DNA of 64,000 bases from Nitrosovibrio sp. Nv4. GTDB taxonomy: Bacteria > Pseudomonadota > Alphaproteobacteria > Acetobacterales > Acetobacteraceae. The notes below the pieces were generated by a model. The model made no database searches. It saw only the letters and a list, made by a program, of their open reading frames with translations, and was not told the origin of the DNA. Positions 35,501-42,500 of the stretch are shown piece by piece; within the stretch, counting starts at the first letter, position 1; each line of letters opens with the position of its first letter. The stretch covers positions 1 to 64,000 of the forward strand of contig CALQHT020000002.1 of NCBI GenBank assembly GCA_943330455.2, written 5' to 3'. A program made the position numbers and the translations under genes.

Positions 35501-35835
35501 ACGGCCGGCGAAGGAGCGGCTGTCGGGACTGGGTTGGGTGCCGGAACGATGGAGCCGACGTGATCGGCCAGGGCGCCAACGGACCCATGCGCGAACAGCA
35601 CCTCGACGCCAAGTTTCAGATTGAAGGAGCGGTTGACAGCGTCCAGGAACCGCACGGCCAACAACGAATTCAGGCCCAGTTCGGCGAATGGTGTCGCGGG
35701 GGCGAGCTGTTCGGTCGGGATGCCCAATGTTGTTGCGAGCAGGTTCTGCACGCGATCTCGTGGTCCCGGTCTGACAACAGGCGCCGGCGCCGAGCACCGG
35801 TGCAGCGATTGCAGCTTCTGTGCGTAGGAAATCAT
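20575..35835 (-). CDS. trans-AT PKS E: ACP / KS8-DH-KR-cMT-ACP / KS9-DH-KR-ACP / KS10-DH-KR-cMT-ACP-docking
   Basis: Three KS (DTACSASL, DTGCSSSL, DTACSSSL), three DH, three KR, two cMT (LEVGAGTGA, LEIGAGTGG), four ACPs. True start is ATG at 35835 (MISYAQKLQSLHRC), overlapping the D stop as ATGA; the ORF-track start at 36573 is an over-extension across D. Confidence 0.95.
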   Translation of the reverse strand: MISYAQKLQSLHRCSAPAPVVRPGPRDRVQNLLATTLGIPTEQLAPATPFAELGLNSLLAVRFLDAVNRSFNLKLGVEVLFAHGSVGALADHVGSIVPAPNPVPTAAPSPAVADDIAIIGMAARFPGAPDLDRFWQALADGRCLIREVPADRWAASRFYDPDPSAVGKTVSKWAGFLDDIDHFDAGFFNISPREAAAMDPQHRLFLEQAWLAFENAGYSPARLAGSATGVYVGGSGSGYETMLLPDSKATQSYGLTGNLVSLLASRIAYFLDLRGPALVVDTACSASLVALDLACQALRRGEIGMALVGGVSLFLDEKPFIAMTRTGMLSSDGRCHTFDASANGIAVGEAAAALVLKPLAQALADGDRIDAVIKASGTNQDGRSNGITAPNPDAQEALLRSVHARAGIDPATITYIEAHGTGTPLGDPIEVAALRSALGPRPVDAAPCAIGAVKSNIGHTAEVAGLAGVIKTVLCLRHGELVPTVNFTSLNPKIDFGTSGLTVATVRRPWVAAPGAPRRAGVSAFGLSGTNAHVVLEAPPDLPNPTPDLTAMPLLLSARDADALARRTKELADWLRGPGAGSNLADLAATLARGRMHFDHRLAVVATTIADAARLFANGAYRSSVVKRDNPASGSAPSNAEETADAYLNGASPDWAGFGTTARANLPLPGYPFTRTVHWAARRPDTMAEPHPFTSGDDTGAVSHRFTSNDPVVQDHVIGGVALLHASIFLEMARLAGSRKGGVAATGLRDVVWDQTVAVPEDGVTVRIDTESSVNGLDCLLFVGAAEKPAARCRTVYTLPPTARSIDIPAIKASADRHATRRELDLLDRGSVRLGPSFAGFDELWLAPNAALAWLGPIAADDACVLPPRLMDAAIQTAAALLAREDGANLRLRYPSTIAAIDLIGSAPRSGCYILAHQTGTDRVDITIADADGAPRIQWTGFEMRAATPRVTAPEMPIARTLRPVWVAREQEPGILAEPDAIFGDSGLLDRLTENRSIARAALDRPHDIVRVAAGLRDGARIVWIDDGSGTTDGLLRLTKQLAANGLGGSFIELRIVTMNVHRITGQEPQLSPLGASVQGLGKAIGREFPTWRVILLDIDGDTSAPRSTLLCAEPTADGEPAAWRNGIRYERVLEPIDNVADQTPLRRGGTYLLIGGMGRVGREIARHLASAYAANLFLVGRSAATTDRLEFLAELRGFGSDVEYRQIDITEPGVLAPVITSARTRFGALHGVVHAVVDPLFARLERTEEAAFAAALRPKTAGLMELAAATANEALDFLAIFSSIGAYAAFPGNIGQASYCSACCFEDAFATQLDASGRTVRLIQWGLWDNEAFAGEGLRRLQRQGTYPMRAIDAVAAFERILAGPDSHVVHASLSEPVWQSMGETAPPDQRFVDTSAALNVYGRNAEPADSSLHHAVDAYGRALADRVMRQYGWTPDVLARDVWRARWKVLPRYDRLLDGLLDLLNRAPITAPTRAELLSRAPSLREPLELLELCAAALPDVISGERQGTDVLFPGGSMQRVEAIYRNQPVLAACSSMLASAVAAARPLRILEVGAGTGATADAVLAALPDDAVFEYHFTDVSAGFVRHARQRLSDSRLRFAVLDIEQDPAGQGFDAAGFDLVLATNVLHATREINETLLHIGTLLKPGGLLLINEMTVAEDFATLTFGLLDGWWRSNDPAARLPHSPLLDVQGWRRELGRAGFGQVRAAAAPGFDDVATCPQVVLLAAKAAPRRHVTSHHNNVDKPAPLGIAGVETLVRKLVAAGLDLAPDAIDPETPFGDLGVDSIVAPQIAEDINKAAGISLRSTDLYNFATVRALSAHISAQFPDRATPVAPSPANLVGEEPSRKTVSHPLEDRAAPAKSTPTAMPGGSYRVAGDVTNPAITAEPAVSDRAIAIIGMAGRFPDAPDVEAFWRNIAAGHSAVREVDRFDLAPYFSPERGQPGKTYAKWAALLDEHDRFDPLFFSISPAEAEAMDPQQRLLLEEAWHALEDAGATPQSLDATRCGVFVGASANSYRAPASPSLQTLGGSMAILSARLSYFLNLKGPTFPIDTGCSSSLVALHLACQSLRLGETDMAVAAGVSCNLLSPPIFFYLSDAGMASAEGRCKTFDDTADGFVPGEGVGVVVLKRLADAVRDGDRIHAVVLATGINQDGKTSGLTAPSATSQTELERAVYQQAGINPATIGLIEAHGTGTRLGDPIEVAALTDAFAGYTSEKGFCAIGSVKTNIGHAMAAAGIAGLLKAVQALRHRTLPASLNFSTANRHIDFVNSPFVVNTETRPWTSAGKLRAAVSSFGFSGTNAHVVLEQGPVAPPSGFSPGPYLFVLSARTASALERRVRDLLAWVQAEPTEQPANIAYTLAVRRAHFRFRRAFIAHSLTDLAVQLAGTGLPIEPSSALSDMADRYVGGELVDFGTIEGRLVSLPGYPFERERFWNPQTATLLVRAGLVDPMAGWLTRDHVIQGRRLLPGAAFLELARSATQGVEPKWAMRDILWSAPLDATDGVSGFVVDTEQAADGSRCTLRTDSATHATGLIVPHSGERPEPLDLVGIGARCTKLVDGNAVYDAALEHGFHYGSGYRVISRVRVGRNEALAQLAASNADQEGWILHPALLDGAFQAAACIGLEQGDRSTLSYVPFGLAEFHAYAPLSGACQVHARLTGSNAALMTFDITICADDSSVLASFRSLQARVLTSAETLLFEPVWVPAPAIPSTAATGAVLALACDTTVSTLRALLQGRRIIQVRATDAFARVTRDCFEINPAQPEDYHRVLAEADIGAHPVIAHLWALEEPPPLPGATLATAIETMDADIGLRALFLATQAALQSPESGITRIVHVSAPSPGFSAAASFARTVNLESSLVTCRAVAVAMGGGSDWVNELNISDKAAEVSYRNGSRSVRTIQPWVPSTSVPALAGAVFVITGGAGAIGLTIARHLARTFHPRIALIGRTPLDPTQSEMLAEIEADGAEIFYVSADVTSALSLKAALDKVRRRFGPINGVIHAAGILRDARITDQTPGDFDAVMAPKLAGAIGLDHLTRNDPLAVFALFSSTAGSFGSAGQAAYAAANGFLDGFADWRREHSRPGRSVAISWPLWETGGMRPPQDVIAELDRKMGMTPMPNHAALAAFDSAISGNASRVVVLHGRRAALQGFVAGPTTPVVEAGLPLASADGELREQVEAYLRSILSGVTKLAADRIEADERFESFGIDSMMIVRMNQQLEQDLGDLPKTLFFEYQTVRDLADCLMSSHLGAVARRFTTKPAVSAPTTATASREPEKAAVALATSKPSAADDAIAIIGISGVYPMAPDLDQFWQNLATGRDCIVEIPPERWALDGFYDPDRSRPETSYSKWGGFIDGIDKFDARFFNISPREADALDPQTRKFLEVAWATMEDAGLTRDTLFHGETDPTQRLAGVFVGVMYGDYQLFGPEEAARGNLIAPNAAYWNVANRVSHFLDLHGPSMAIDTACSSSLSAIHMACAALRNGDCTVAFAGGVNVTVHPSKHWILSKSGFASSDGRCRSFGEGGDGYVPGEGVGAVLLKLLSRAIADGDRIHAVIRSSALNHGGRTNGYTVPNPVAQGNLIAAAMKRGGVTPDTISYVEAHGTGTSLGDPVEIAGLARAFDGVTSASCAIGSVKSNIGHLESAAGIAALTKVVLQLRHDTLAPSLHSEKLNPNLDLSATPFYVQHSSAPWSRQIGRPRRAGISSFGAGGANAHLVIEDAPLPPTETQLPSEPLIVPLSAATQEALTEQALRLADWLEEKHIVAEFASVVRTLQVGREPMRHRYAMRTSTAAELIVQLRAFAAAPAAPPSVIPDWVNGGKIDWDTLAPGPRRPVSLPTYPFAQRRCWVTLTPRTRIEPAGPEMISCATDDPLVSDHRLGDQTILAGAFLLESVRRAGSRTRATTITGMSDIRFIRPATPSMAPVIAVGPDGAFAIRVGESEHVTGLLLTSPQTQSPEPMDLGAIEARCTTRIAHETVYTALSAAGAQYGPAYRLIETVWRGPGEAMAELAPDLAGDGWPPNILDAAFQLTFALTEDSGGMAPFTIDRIAVSGPLTSATHIVGSRREVGPGFVRLDLRLTDADGTVLAAVDGFVARSSPATLPLRLLRPAWSPTATSASAPTGRAVVIASTMDDALGRSIRDAWPNGGASLVSRLPDIIDADQVWYLAGADQAGSETTAVTTFASLVKRLAAQPKAVSLTVVTHRANKVLPGEVPVAAAAAVSAFAKSVAREHPEFRVRIIDADPDVIATELLRLPNTEGEIALRNGQTWIKSLTETTLPAAPIAPWRRNGTYLIAGGAGGIGLALAEHLIQPAGARIAILGRRPMDTPLRERLDRLGGEVLYLQADVTDIDAVNSAIGVVNARFGAINGAFHLALAMHDARAVTLTPEQIAAVMAPKTLGVRNLISALQGSNLDALMLFSSSNAHTTNPGQSAYAAASAAEDAIGLQPAPWPVKIIDWGFWGDVGRVATPEYRASLARIGVHPISTREGLDVVERMVHAPLSQIVPLRITDAVAHALGVKPTGTIGIVADAVESRAAVAAPMLAAASVSFAAMDSYAAGRLLLALQDMGALRREGEMIGADFADRFGLHPRFSRLQAALLDILVRAGYLSGTGNDRSVTSLAVSTAEERKAALLRQRAQWITSQPEVVPYLDLLDICSARLVEVLRGEVDANDVLFPGGQAHLVEPIYRGNQVIDHFQSMVADAAVAAVRQGLQSLPPEGKLRVLEIGAGTGGTSAFVIDALVPFASRVSYLFTDVGPAFLDAARQRFGQYPFVSFEHLDIEKSPASQGFDTNGFDIVIAANVLHATRDLGTTLAHVRALSRKGGVLLLNEATARQDFNTMTFGLTRGWWLFNDTERRIPHAPLLDAPGWLSALAEQGFNDMRILTGGAGGLQTVIAAEGDGGATTISRTEAKPTAGPTPDGRRLEELLQETVARSLRLSPEEVEPETSFAEYGADSIISVDLVREINLALGIELKTTALFNYSTVRTLAAYIATEYGDKFAAAKAEKPKPVSRVRERSERLREIIRKRRDSVTFTTAPDTPPPDIAPVSTETPARDDDATLLGLLQRLQAGKIDVNQALAETGDD
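20578..20660 (-). other. C-terminal docking element of PKS E
   Basis: DDATLLGLLQRLQAGKIDVNQALAETGDD, small amphipathic LLxxLxxGxIxxxxAL helix pair. Confidence 0.55.
24670..25965 (-). other. KS10 of PKS E
   Basis: IAIIGISGVYPMAPDLDQFWQNL...IDTACSSSLSAIH...EAHGTGTSLGD...VKSNIGHLESAAG. Confidence 0.93.
28895..30160 (-). other. KS9 of PKS E
   Basis: IAIIGMAGRFPDAPDVEAFWRNI...IDTGCSSSLVALH...EAHGTGTRLGD...VKTNIGHAMAAAG. Confidence 0.93.
34210..35500 (-). other. KS8 of PKS E
   Basis: IAIIGMAARFPGAPDLDRFWQAL...VDTACSASLVALD...EAHGTGTPLGD...VKSNIGHTAEVAG. Confidence 0.92.
35550..35775 (-). other. N-terminal ACP of PKS E (completes the split KS7-OMT module)
   Basis: RVQNLLATTLGIPTEQLAPATPFAELGLNSLLAVRFLDAVNRSFNLKLGVEVLFAHGSVGALADHV. 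Confidence 0.88.
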
Positions 35836-38800
35836 GCGAGCCCCAGATGCTGGCGGTTGCGTTCCACAAGCCCGGTGGGATCGGGCCGCCTGCGAGCGGT
35901 GATCAGCAGATAGGATAGTAGCCCGGATCGCAAAGCCTGGCCGAATCCGTCCCATGACCGCTGGACCGACGCAACCAACTGGACGGCGGGTCCACCCCGC
36001 GCGGCCTCCTCGGCGAGCATGGCGTCCAGGCCAGGATCGTGCAGGAAATTGGCTACCTCTTGCGACAGGTCGACGCACTCGGTGATTTCCAGGCTGTGGC
36101 GGGCCAGCAACTCCGCGTAGTCTTCCTTGGGGCTGGTGAACGATCCGACTTCCGGCAGGTTGATCGGGGCAACGGTGTTGGCGGCGCAGTCGGCCAGCAA
36201 GAGATAACCGTTCGTGCTGAGATGTGAAGCGATGTTGGTGAACAATGCGGTCTTGTCGGCGATATGGTGTCCGACCTCCAGCCCGAAGATCAGATCGACA
36301 GAGTCCGGAAATGGGTCCTGCGCGCTGTCGCGGTGGTGTATGGACAAACGCCCGTCCAGTCCCGACGACTTCACACGCGCCTGTGCGAGGCCGGCCTGGC
36401 GCGCGGAGATGGTGTAACCCGTGCCGGTCAAGTAAGGATGAGCTTGGGCAAGGGCGATAAGGTCCGTGCCGACGCCGCAACCAAAATCGAGCATTGTCCT
36501 GACCGACGCGAAATCCACGCCGGAAAACAGAACCTCTCGCATTTCCCGTTGGGCGGCCTGCAACATTGCCCAATGAGCGGGGTATTGGTCCGGGTTCTGG
36601 AACGTGCGGGTCCAGGAGAACCCGGGAACGATGTCCGGGAAGGGTGCCAGGGTCAGATAGATATCGCCCTCACGTTCCTCCGCTCTCGTAACGGAATCGT
36701 AGAACGATCCGACGACATTGCGTGGCGCCCGGTCAAAGGACGTTCCCGGCAGGGGGATGCGGCGTCCCTGTCCGGGCGCGAGGCCCGCTGGTGCGTCCGT
36801 GGTGCCCTTGACGGGTCCGCGACGCAAGGCAGCGCGAAGGTCGTTGAGATCGGCAACGATCGCGGACCAGCGATGGGGCCAGGTCTCGCGCCCCTGGGCG
36901 AGTGTATAGGCGATGTCGGCCAATGCAGCGGACTTCGGAGATGTATCGAGCCAGCTTGCCAACCGATCGAGCGTTGCCCGCAGGGCAATGTCGGACCGTG
37001 CGGAAACCGTCACGGTAACCGGGCCAGCTTCTGACAAAATGTGCCGACGCTCCGTATATTCATCCAGAACCACGTTGGCATTGGTGCCGCCAAGCCCGTA
37101 GGCGTGTACGGAGGCTGCGCGAAGGCCATCGGCGGGCTGCTCCCAGGGCAGAGTCTGATCCGCAAAGCGCAACGGACCGGTGGGATCGAAGCCATCCGGA
37201 TCGTCCTGGCGGTTCAAGGTGGCCGGTATCGTGTGATGGTGCAGGGCTAGAACGGCTTTGATCAGCCCCGCAATTCCTCCGGCCGCGTCCAACGAGCCGA
37301 TATTTGATTTCACGCTGCCCACCTGGCATTTGTCGGCCGGTGCAGCGCCCAATGCGTCGAAGGCTTGGGTGAACGCGCTCAGTTCCGCCATGTCGCCTAT
37401 GGCCGTACCAGCACCGTGAGCCTCAATATAACCGATGCGTTGCGGCAACACTCCGGATCGTGTGATCGCATCGATCATGCAGGCGGCTTGCAGGCGAGGA
37501 TTGGGCATGGTGAGCGAGTTACCCCGCGCGCCGGCGTGATTCACGGCCGAACCGCGGATCAGCGCGTAGACGAAATCACCGTCTCGTTCAGCGTCCGACA
37601 ACCGCTTCAAGACAATGGCCCCCGCCCCCTCTCCTCTCACCTGTCCTTCCGCTTTCCGATCAAATGCACGGCATACCCCTTCCGGTGACAGAACGCCCAG
37701 ACGCGCCAGTGCCGCCGTTTCCTCTGGTGCCAACAGCAGGCTGACACCGCCGGCAATCGCCATCTGGCATTCGCCCGTCCGCAAAGCCGCGGCGGCCCGG
37801 TGCACCGCTACCAAACCGCTGGAGCACGCGGTATTCACGGCCTCGCTGGGGCCGGTCCAGTCGAACAAAAACGATGTCCGGTTCGGAACCATCGACAATA
37901 CGGCGCCGGCAACGGACAATCCGTCCAACACTTCTCCTTTGGCACGCAAAGTCGATTCGTGACTGGTCGAATAGACCGCCGCGAACACCCCGGTCGTGCT
38001 GCCACGCAGATCGCTGGGGCGGTGTCCGGCATTTTCGAGTGCGGCCCAAACCTGCTCCAGGAACACACGCTGGTGGGGGTCCATGGTCGCGGCTTCCGCG
38101 GGCGCGATGCCGAATAATCCGCAATCGAACCCATCCAGGTCGTCAAGATAGCCGCCGCGAGGTGGCAGATCTGGCCCGCTTCGGCCAGGCTGGGGCGCGG
38201 ATAGCGAGTCACGCCCCATGCGCAGGTTGTCCCAGAACGTGTCGACATCGGATGCGCCCGGGAACCGCCCGCTCATGCCGATAATGGCAATCGGTTCATT
38301 TGCAACGGTCGGGAGCAGGGGAGACTCGACAGCCGTCGATGCCACGGCCGGACGCGTTGGGCGCATCGCATCCAGATGCTCCAGCGCGTCAAGCACAAGG
38401 GCGTCCTCGATGCCGAAGTCGATCAGGCATGCGATTTCGTCCACCCCGGCCGCGGCAGCGCGATCCAGCATGCCTCGACATTCTGCTGGCGATCCGAACA
38501 ATGCCGCCGACCTTGTATAACGCTCGAACGCGTAACCGATGATCTGCTCTCGTTGCGACTCCGTCATCGCTCGGCCTTCTTCCGAGCCGTGCCGCTGCAC
38601 ATCGACAGAGTTGCGCACATAATCCAGGAACGGCTTGCGCATGGTCGATCGAGCGAAGTCGCCATTTTCATGCACAAAGCTGTGTAGCATCAGCGCGACC
38701 TTCCCCACATCGGGGTCCATGCCGGCGTCGCGTCGAGCGGCTCTGTAGATCGCAATCTTGGGAGCGATGTCGTCGATGTCCCCGCCTAATAGCATGGTTA

Positions 38801-39536
38801 GGATGTTGAACCCGGCGGCACCGGCCCAGGCAAATGTGTCCGGATTACCGGTTGTGGAGATCCAGACGGGCAGTTCTGGTTGAATTGGGACAGGATAGAT
38901 ACGGGTCGGTACCGGTTCCCCGCGTCCGTTCCGCAACGGCAAGGTGTCACCGCGCCAAAATGCACGCACATCCTCAACCCGCTGGCGTAGGACTGTGGTA
39001 GCGTCGGTGAATGTGTCCGGTGAGAGCACGAAGTCGTTGGGGTTCCAGCCGCTGCCGAACGCCACTTCCACCCGGCCGTTGGACAGGTTATCGACCATCG
39101 ACCAGGTTTCGGCCACATGGGCTGGATGGTGCAGCGGCAGCACCACGCTGCCAGCCCGCAAGCGGATCGAACTGGTCGCGCTGGCCAGCGACGCCGCAAG
39201 CACCGCAGGGTTTGGATAGGGACCGCCAAACGGGTGGAAATGGCGTTCTGGGAGCCAAACGGCGGAGAAACCGCGCTGATCGGCAAAACGAGCCGCCTGC
39301 TGGACCAGACGATATAAGTCCGGTGTCGGAACATCGCCCGCCGCCGCGGAAAAGAACATCAGGCTGAAATCCAGCTGCTCGGCCGACCGCGTGATCGGTG
39401 TTGCAGCGGGTGGTGGTGGGCTCTCCGTCTGACGCTGGCGACCGACGAATTCAGAGGGGCGTTGCAAGGCTTCGCCACGTCGGGCGCGCCATAAACGGGT
39501 AGCCGCTTGTTCCAGGTCCTTGCGGGACGCGCTCAT
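35832..39536 (-). CDS. PKS D: luciferase-like (LLM) monooxygenase - KS7 (NIGH->NIGS) - O-methyltransferase-like domain
   Basis: Read from the 1234-aa translation; ATG 39536 overlaps stop of C (ATGA). Domains described separately. Confidence 0.93.
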   Translation of the reverse strand: MSASRKDLEQAATRLWRARRGEALQRPSEFVGRQRQTESPPPPAATPITRSAEQLDFSLMFFSAAAGDVPTPDLYRLVQQAARFADQRGFSAVWLPERHFHPFGGPYPNPAVLAASLASATSSIRLRAGSVVLPLHHPAHVAETWSMVDNLSNGRVEVAFGSGWNPNDFVLSPDTFTDATTVLRQRVEDVRAFWRGDTLPLRNGRGEPVPTRIYPVPIQPELPVWISTTGNPDTFAWAGAAGFNILTMLLGGDIDDIAPKIAIYRAARRDAGMDPDVGKVALMLHSFVHENGDFARSTMRKPFLDYVRNSVDVQRHGSEEGRAMTESQREQIIGYAFERYTRSAALFGSPAECRGMLDRAAAAGVDEIACLIDFGIEDALVLDALEHLDAMRPTRPAVASTAVESPLLPTVANEPIAIIGMSGRFPGASDVDTFWDNLRMGRDSLSAPQPGRSGPDLPPRGGYLDDLDGFDCGLFGIAPAEAATMDPHQRVFLEQVWAALENAGHRPSDLRGSTTGVFAAVYSTSHESTLRAKGEVLDGLSVAGAVLSMVPNRTSFLFDWTGPSEAVNTACSSGLVAVHRAAAALRTGECQMAIAGGVSLLLAPEETAALARLGVLSPEGVCRAFDRKAEGQVRGEGAGAIVLKRLSDAERDGDFVYALIRGSAVNHAGARGNSLTMPNPRLQAACMIDAITRSGVLPQRIGYIEAHGAGTAIGDMAELSAFTQAFDALGAAPADKCQVGSVKSNIGSLDAAGGIAGLIKAVLALHHHTIPATLNRQDDPDGFDPTGPLRFADQTLPWEQPADGLRAASVHAYGLGGTNANVVLDEYTERRHILSEAGPVTVTVSARSDIALRATLDRLASWLDTSPKSAALADIAYTLAQGRETWPHRWSAIVADLNDLRAALRRGPVKGTTDAPAGLAPGQGRRIPLPGTSFDRAPRNVVGSFYDSVTRAEEREGDIYLTLAPFPDIVPGFSWTRTFQNPDQYPAHWAMLQAAQREMREVLFSGVDFASVRTMLDFGCGVGTDLIALAQAHPYLTGTGYTISARQAGLAQARVKSSGLDGRLSIHHRDSAQDPFPDSVDLIFGLEVGHHIADKTALFTNIASHLSTNGYLLLADCAANTVAPINLPEVGSFTSPKEDYAELLARHSLEITECVDLSQEVANFLHDPGLDAMLAEEAARGGPAVQLVASVQRSWDGFGQALRSGLLSYLLITARRRPDPTGLVERNRQHLGLA
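35880..36720 (-). other. SAM-dependent methyltransferase domain of PKS D, probably O-methyltransferase
   Basis: NVVGSFYDSVTRAEEREGDIYLTLAPFPDIVPGFSWTRTF...VRTMLDFGCGVGTDLIALAQAHP...GYTISARQAGLAQARV; different from the cMT family (no LEVGAGTGG / FGLxxGWW block). Confidence 0.75.
37050..38300 (-). other. KS7, predicted non-elongating (KS0)
   Basis: NTACSSGLVAVH keeps Cys, IEAHGAGTAIGD keeps first His, but VKSNIGSLDAAGG has Ser where NIGH His is expected (codon at 37293-37295). Confidence 0.85.
38400..39370 (-). other. luciferase-like flavin monooxygenase domain at N-terminus of PKS D
   Basis: LDFSLMFFSAAAGDVPTPDLYRLVQQAARFADQRGFSAVWLPERHFHPFGGPYPNPAVLAASLASATSSIRLRAGSVVLPLHHPAHVAETWSMVDNLSNGRVEVAFGSGWNPNDFVL; characteristic of the natural-product LLM domain family (TIGR04020-type). 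Confidence 0.9.
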
Positions 39537-42500
39537 GACCGGATCCTCCTGAACGGCATCGCTGAACGTCCCGCCACGGCTTTGGCAAAGGCGCTGATCT
39601 GCGGATACTCGTAGAACATTGCGGGATCGATCTGCACACCGAGACGTTTCTGCAATCGTTCCGACACATGCAGTGCCTTGATCGAGTCCAACCCGAACTC
39701 GGCGAACTCCGAGTCGGCACCGAACCGACCCGCGGGCAATTTCAGAAACGCGCAGATCGTATCGAGCACCACCTGTTCGGTGTCTTCCGACGGTTCGACC
39801 GGCGTGAGATGCTGGAGGTAAGCGGCCAATTCGGTGTCCGTCAGTTGGCTCAATTCCGCGGCGAATTCATCGTCAGGGTGAGCCGATTGCGCCGGGACGC
39901 CGATCGTGGGCGCGATGTCCTGGCGGTAGGCCAAGGTAAGGCGGTGAAATGCGCGTTCAGTACCCTTGACAGCGGCGACCTCGGTGCGGTCCGCCTGCAT
40001 CGCCTGTTCGATGATACGAAGCCCGTCTCGGGCGTCGATGGTTTGCAAGCCCTCGGTTGCCAGACGGCGGAGTTTCGCATCGTTAAGATATTTGTCATGA
40101 CGCCATTGCGGCCAGCAGATGGCGACCGTGCGTCCGTACCGCTCGCCGCGTTCTACCTTCTGCTGGCGCAAGCGAGCGAACCCGCTTTGGAACGCGCAAG
40201 CCAGGGCATAATCGCCGCCGCCAGCCAGTCCCAGCCACGCCGCCAAAGACGAGCACAGGACGAACCAGTCCAGTTCCTCGCCGGCGAGGGCCGCGTCGAG
40301 TGCGATACTGCCATCGACTTTGGCTGCCATGACGCGCCCGACACTGGCGGCGGACTTGCGGACCAGCAAAGCGTCTTCCACCGTGCGGGCCAGGTGCAAC
40401 ACCCCGTGGAGGCGACCGAATTGGGCCCGTATCGAAGCAAGAGCGCGGTGCAGACCGGCACGGTCGGTAAGGTTGCAGGCTTCGTAATGAACCTGCAGGC
40501 CGGACTCGCGCAGCTTGCGCAACCGCTCCAGGGCGGGTCCACGTGGTTCGCTGCGCCCGATAATCGCGACGCGGGCTCTATAATCCCGCCCTAGGCGTTC
40601 GGCGATCGCGCACCCGACCTCGCCTAGGCCGCCGACCAGCAGGTAGGCGCCTCCGATGCGAAAGCCGATCGTTGCGGCCTTGGCGTCGATAGCAACCGGG
40701 TCGATCCCAGGAGATTGACGGCCGTTCGGACCATGCAACACTTCCGGTGCGTCGTCGGCAGCCAGCAGTTCATCGCGGCAGATCGTTGCGACCCGATCGG
40801 CGCCAGCCGCGTCCAAGATGCCGACTGCCCGCAGGCGGCAATTGTCGCTTTCCTGAACCGCGGATCGAGCCAAGGAGCCGACAGCCTGGTCCAAGGGCCG
40901 ATCGTCGGCCTGGGTGAAGACATGCAGGATACGGGCGTTTGTAGCCTCTCCGCGCTGCGCGGCCTGCGTCAGCAGGATGCTGGCGAGCGGCCCGTCACCC
41001 CCCGGCGGATCGCCGGCGGCCTGCCAATCCAACGCCTGCACGATGTCGAAGCCCCCCGGTTCGGTGCGCGCCAGATACGCGATAAGAGCGGCATGATCGT
41101 CTTCGGATGTTGGGTCCAGTTGCAAAGAGCGTGCATCCAATCCCACGAAACTATTGCCGACCCGCACGGATATAACATTGCCAGACCAGATTGACGCCAA
41201 AGCTGTGGCGAGCGAGGGATTGCGCGATAAAACCAATACCGTCCCAGCTTGACGGCGAGCAAGCGCTGGGGCGGGCTGCCAAGTCCGGGAAAATAGCTGA
41301 ATGCGCGCCGGTTGGTCCGTAATCTCCGGTTCGGCTGTCGTTATCGAAGGCTCCGTGGTTGGCGGAGCAGCTGTCGTCTGGACACTTGTCGGCAGCCAAT
41401 ACCGTTCCCGACGGAACGGATAGGTCGGCAGAGCGGCAAGGCGGCCCCCGCGATCGGTCGGCAGGGCTGTCCAGTCGATCTCGGCGCCCTGAACCCAAAG
41501 CTCCGCCAAGCGGAGAAGGTCGACCCGCAACACCAAGGATGCGATCTCGTTCCGACCAGATTCCGTTTCGGAGAGCGCCCGCGTCGCCGACCCGGACACC
41601 GTGCCATACATCACGTGGTCTCCGGTCAAACCACCCAGCCAGTCCGTGAGTTTCTGGTCCAGGTCGGCTTGGCCCCGGCTCAGGATTGCCAAGCGGGTAC
41701 CCATCGCGTCGCGGCCAACCCGCATTGTGTGCGCCAAATCAACCAGAGGGATCGCGTGCCGACGCAACATGGCCAGAAGGTTGGTCGCGACCAAGCGCAG
41801 CTGGTCGGGATCGCGGGCTGACAGGATGATGAGTTCGTCATCCGTCGTTGCGGGTAGCGCTCGATCCGGTTGCTCATAGGACTGGATCACCAGATGAGCA
41901 TTCGCTCCGCCAGCGCCGAACGAACTCAAGCCGGCCGTCAGCTGCCCGCCCGGTGTGGCAGCTTCCCATCGCATTTGTTCCGCTGGGAAGACGAACGGCG
42001 TTCTCGACAGATCGATCAATGGGTTCGGTGTGGCAGCATGTCGGTTGGGCAAAATGGTCCGGTGTCGCAACTGCAGCAGCACCTTGGTCAGTCCAGCTAT
42101 GCCTGCCGCGGATTCCAGATGCCCAATGTTCGCCTTCACGGCGCCGATCGCACAAGGTGCACGGTTGGTGGTTGCAAACACCTCAGACAACCCGGCGATC
42201 TCGATCGGGTCGCCCAATGCCGTGCCCGTCCCATGCGCCTCAATGTAAGTAATTTCTGATGGCGAAACGCCGGCTCGCCCCAGGGCCGCTCGGATAACGC
42301 GTGCCTGCGCCGAAGGGTTCGGCACAGTGAATCCCGATGTACGGCCACCTGTATTGACAGCGCTGCCCAAGATCACGCCCTCGATCCGGTCGCCGTCGCG
42401 TTCAGCAACCGAGAGCGGCTTCAGCAGCACCGCCCCCACACCCTCCCCATCCACGAAACCATCCGCTCCCGAACCAAATGCTCGGCATTCCGCTCCGTGC

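Noticed and set aside
35836-36573. N-terminal extension of PKS E (ORF start 36573)
   Set aside because: The extension lies inside the D methyltransferase domain out of frame; ATG 35835 overlaps the D stop codon and leads straight into an ACP.
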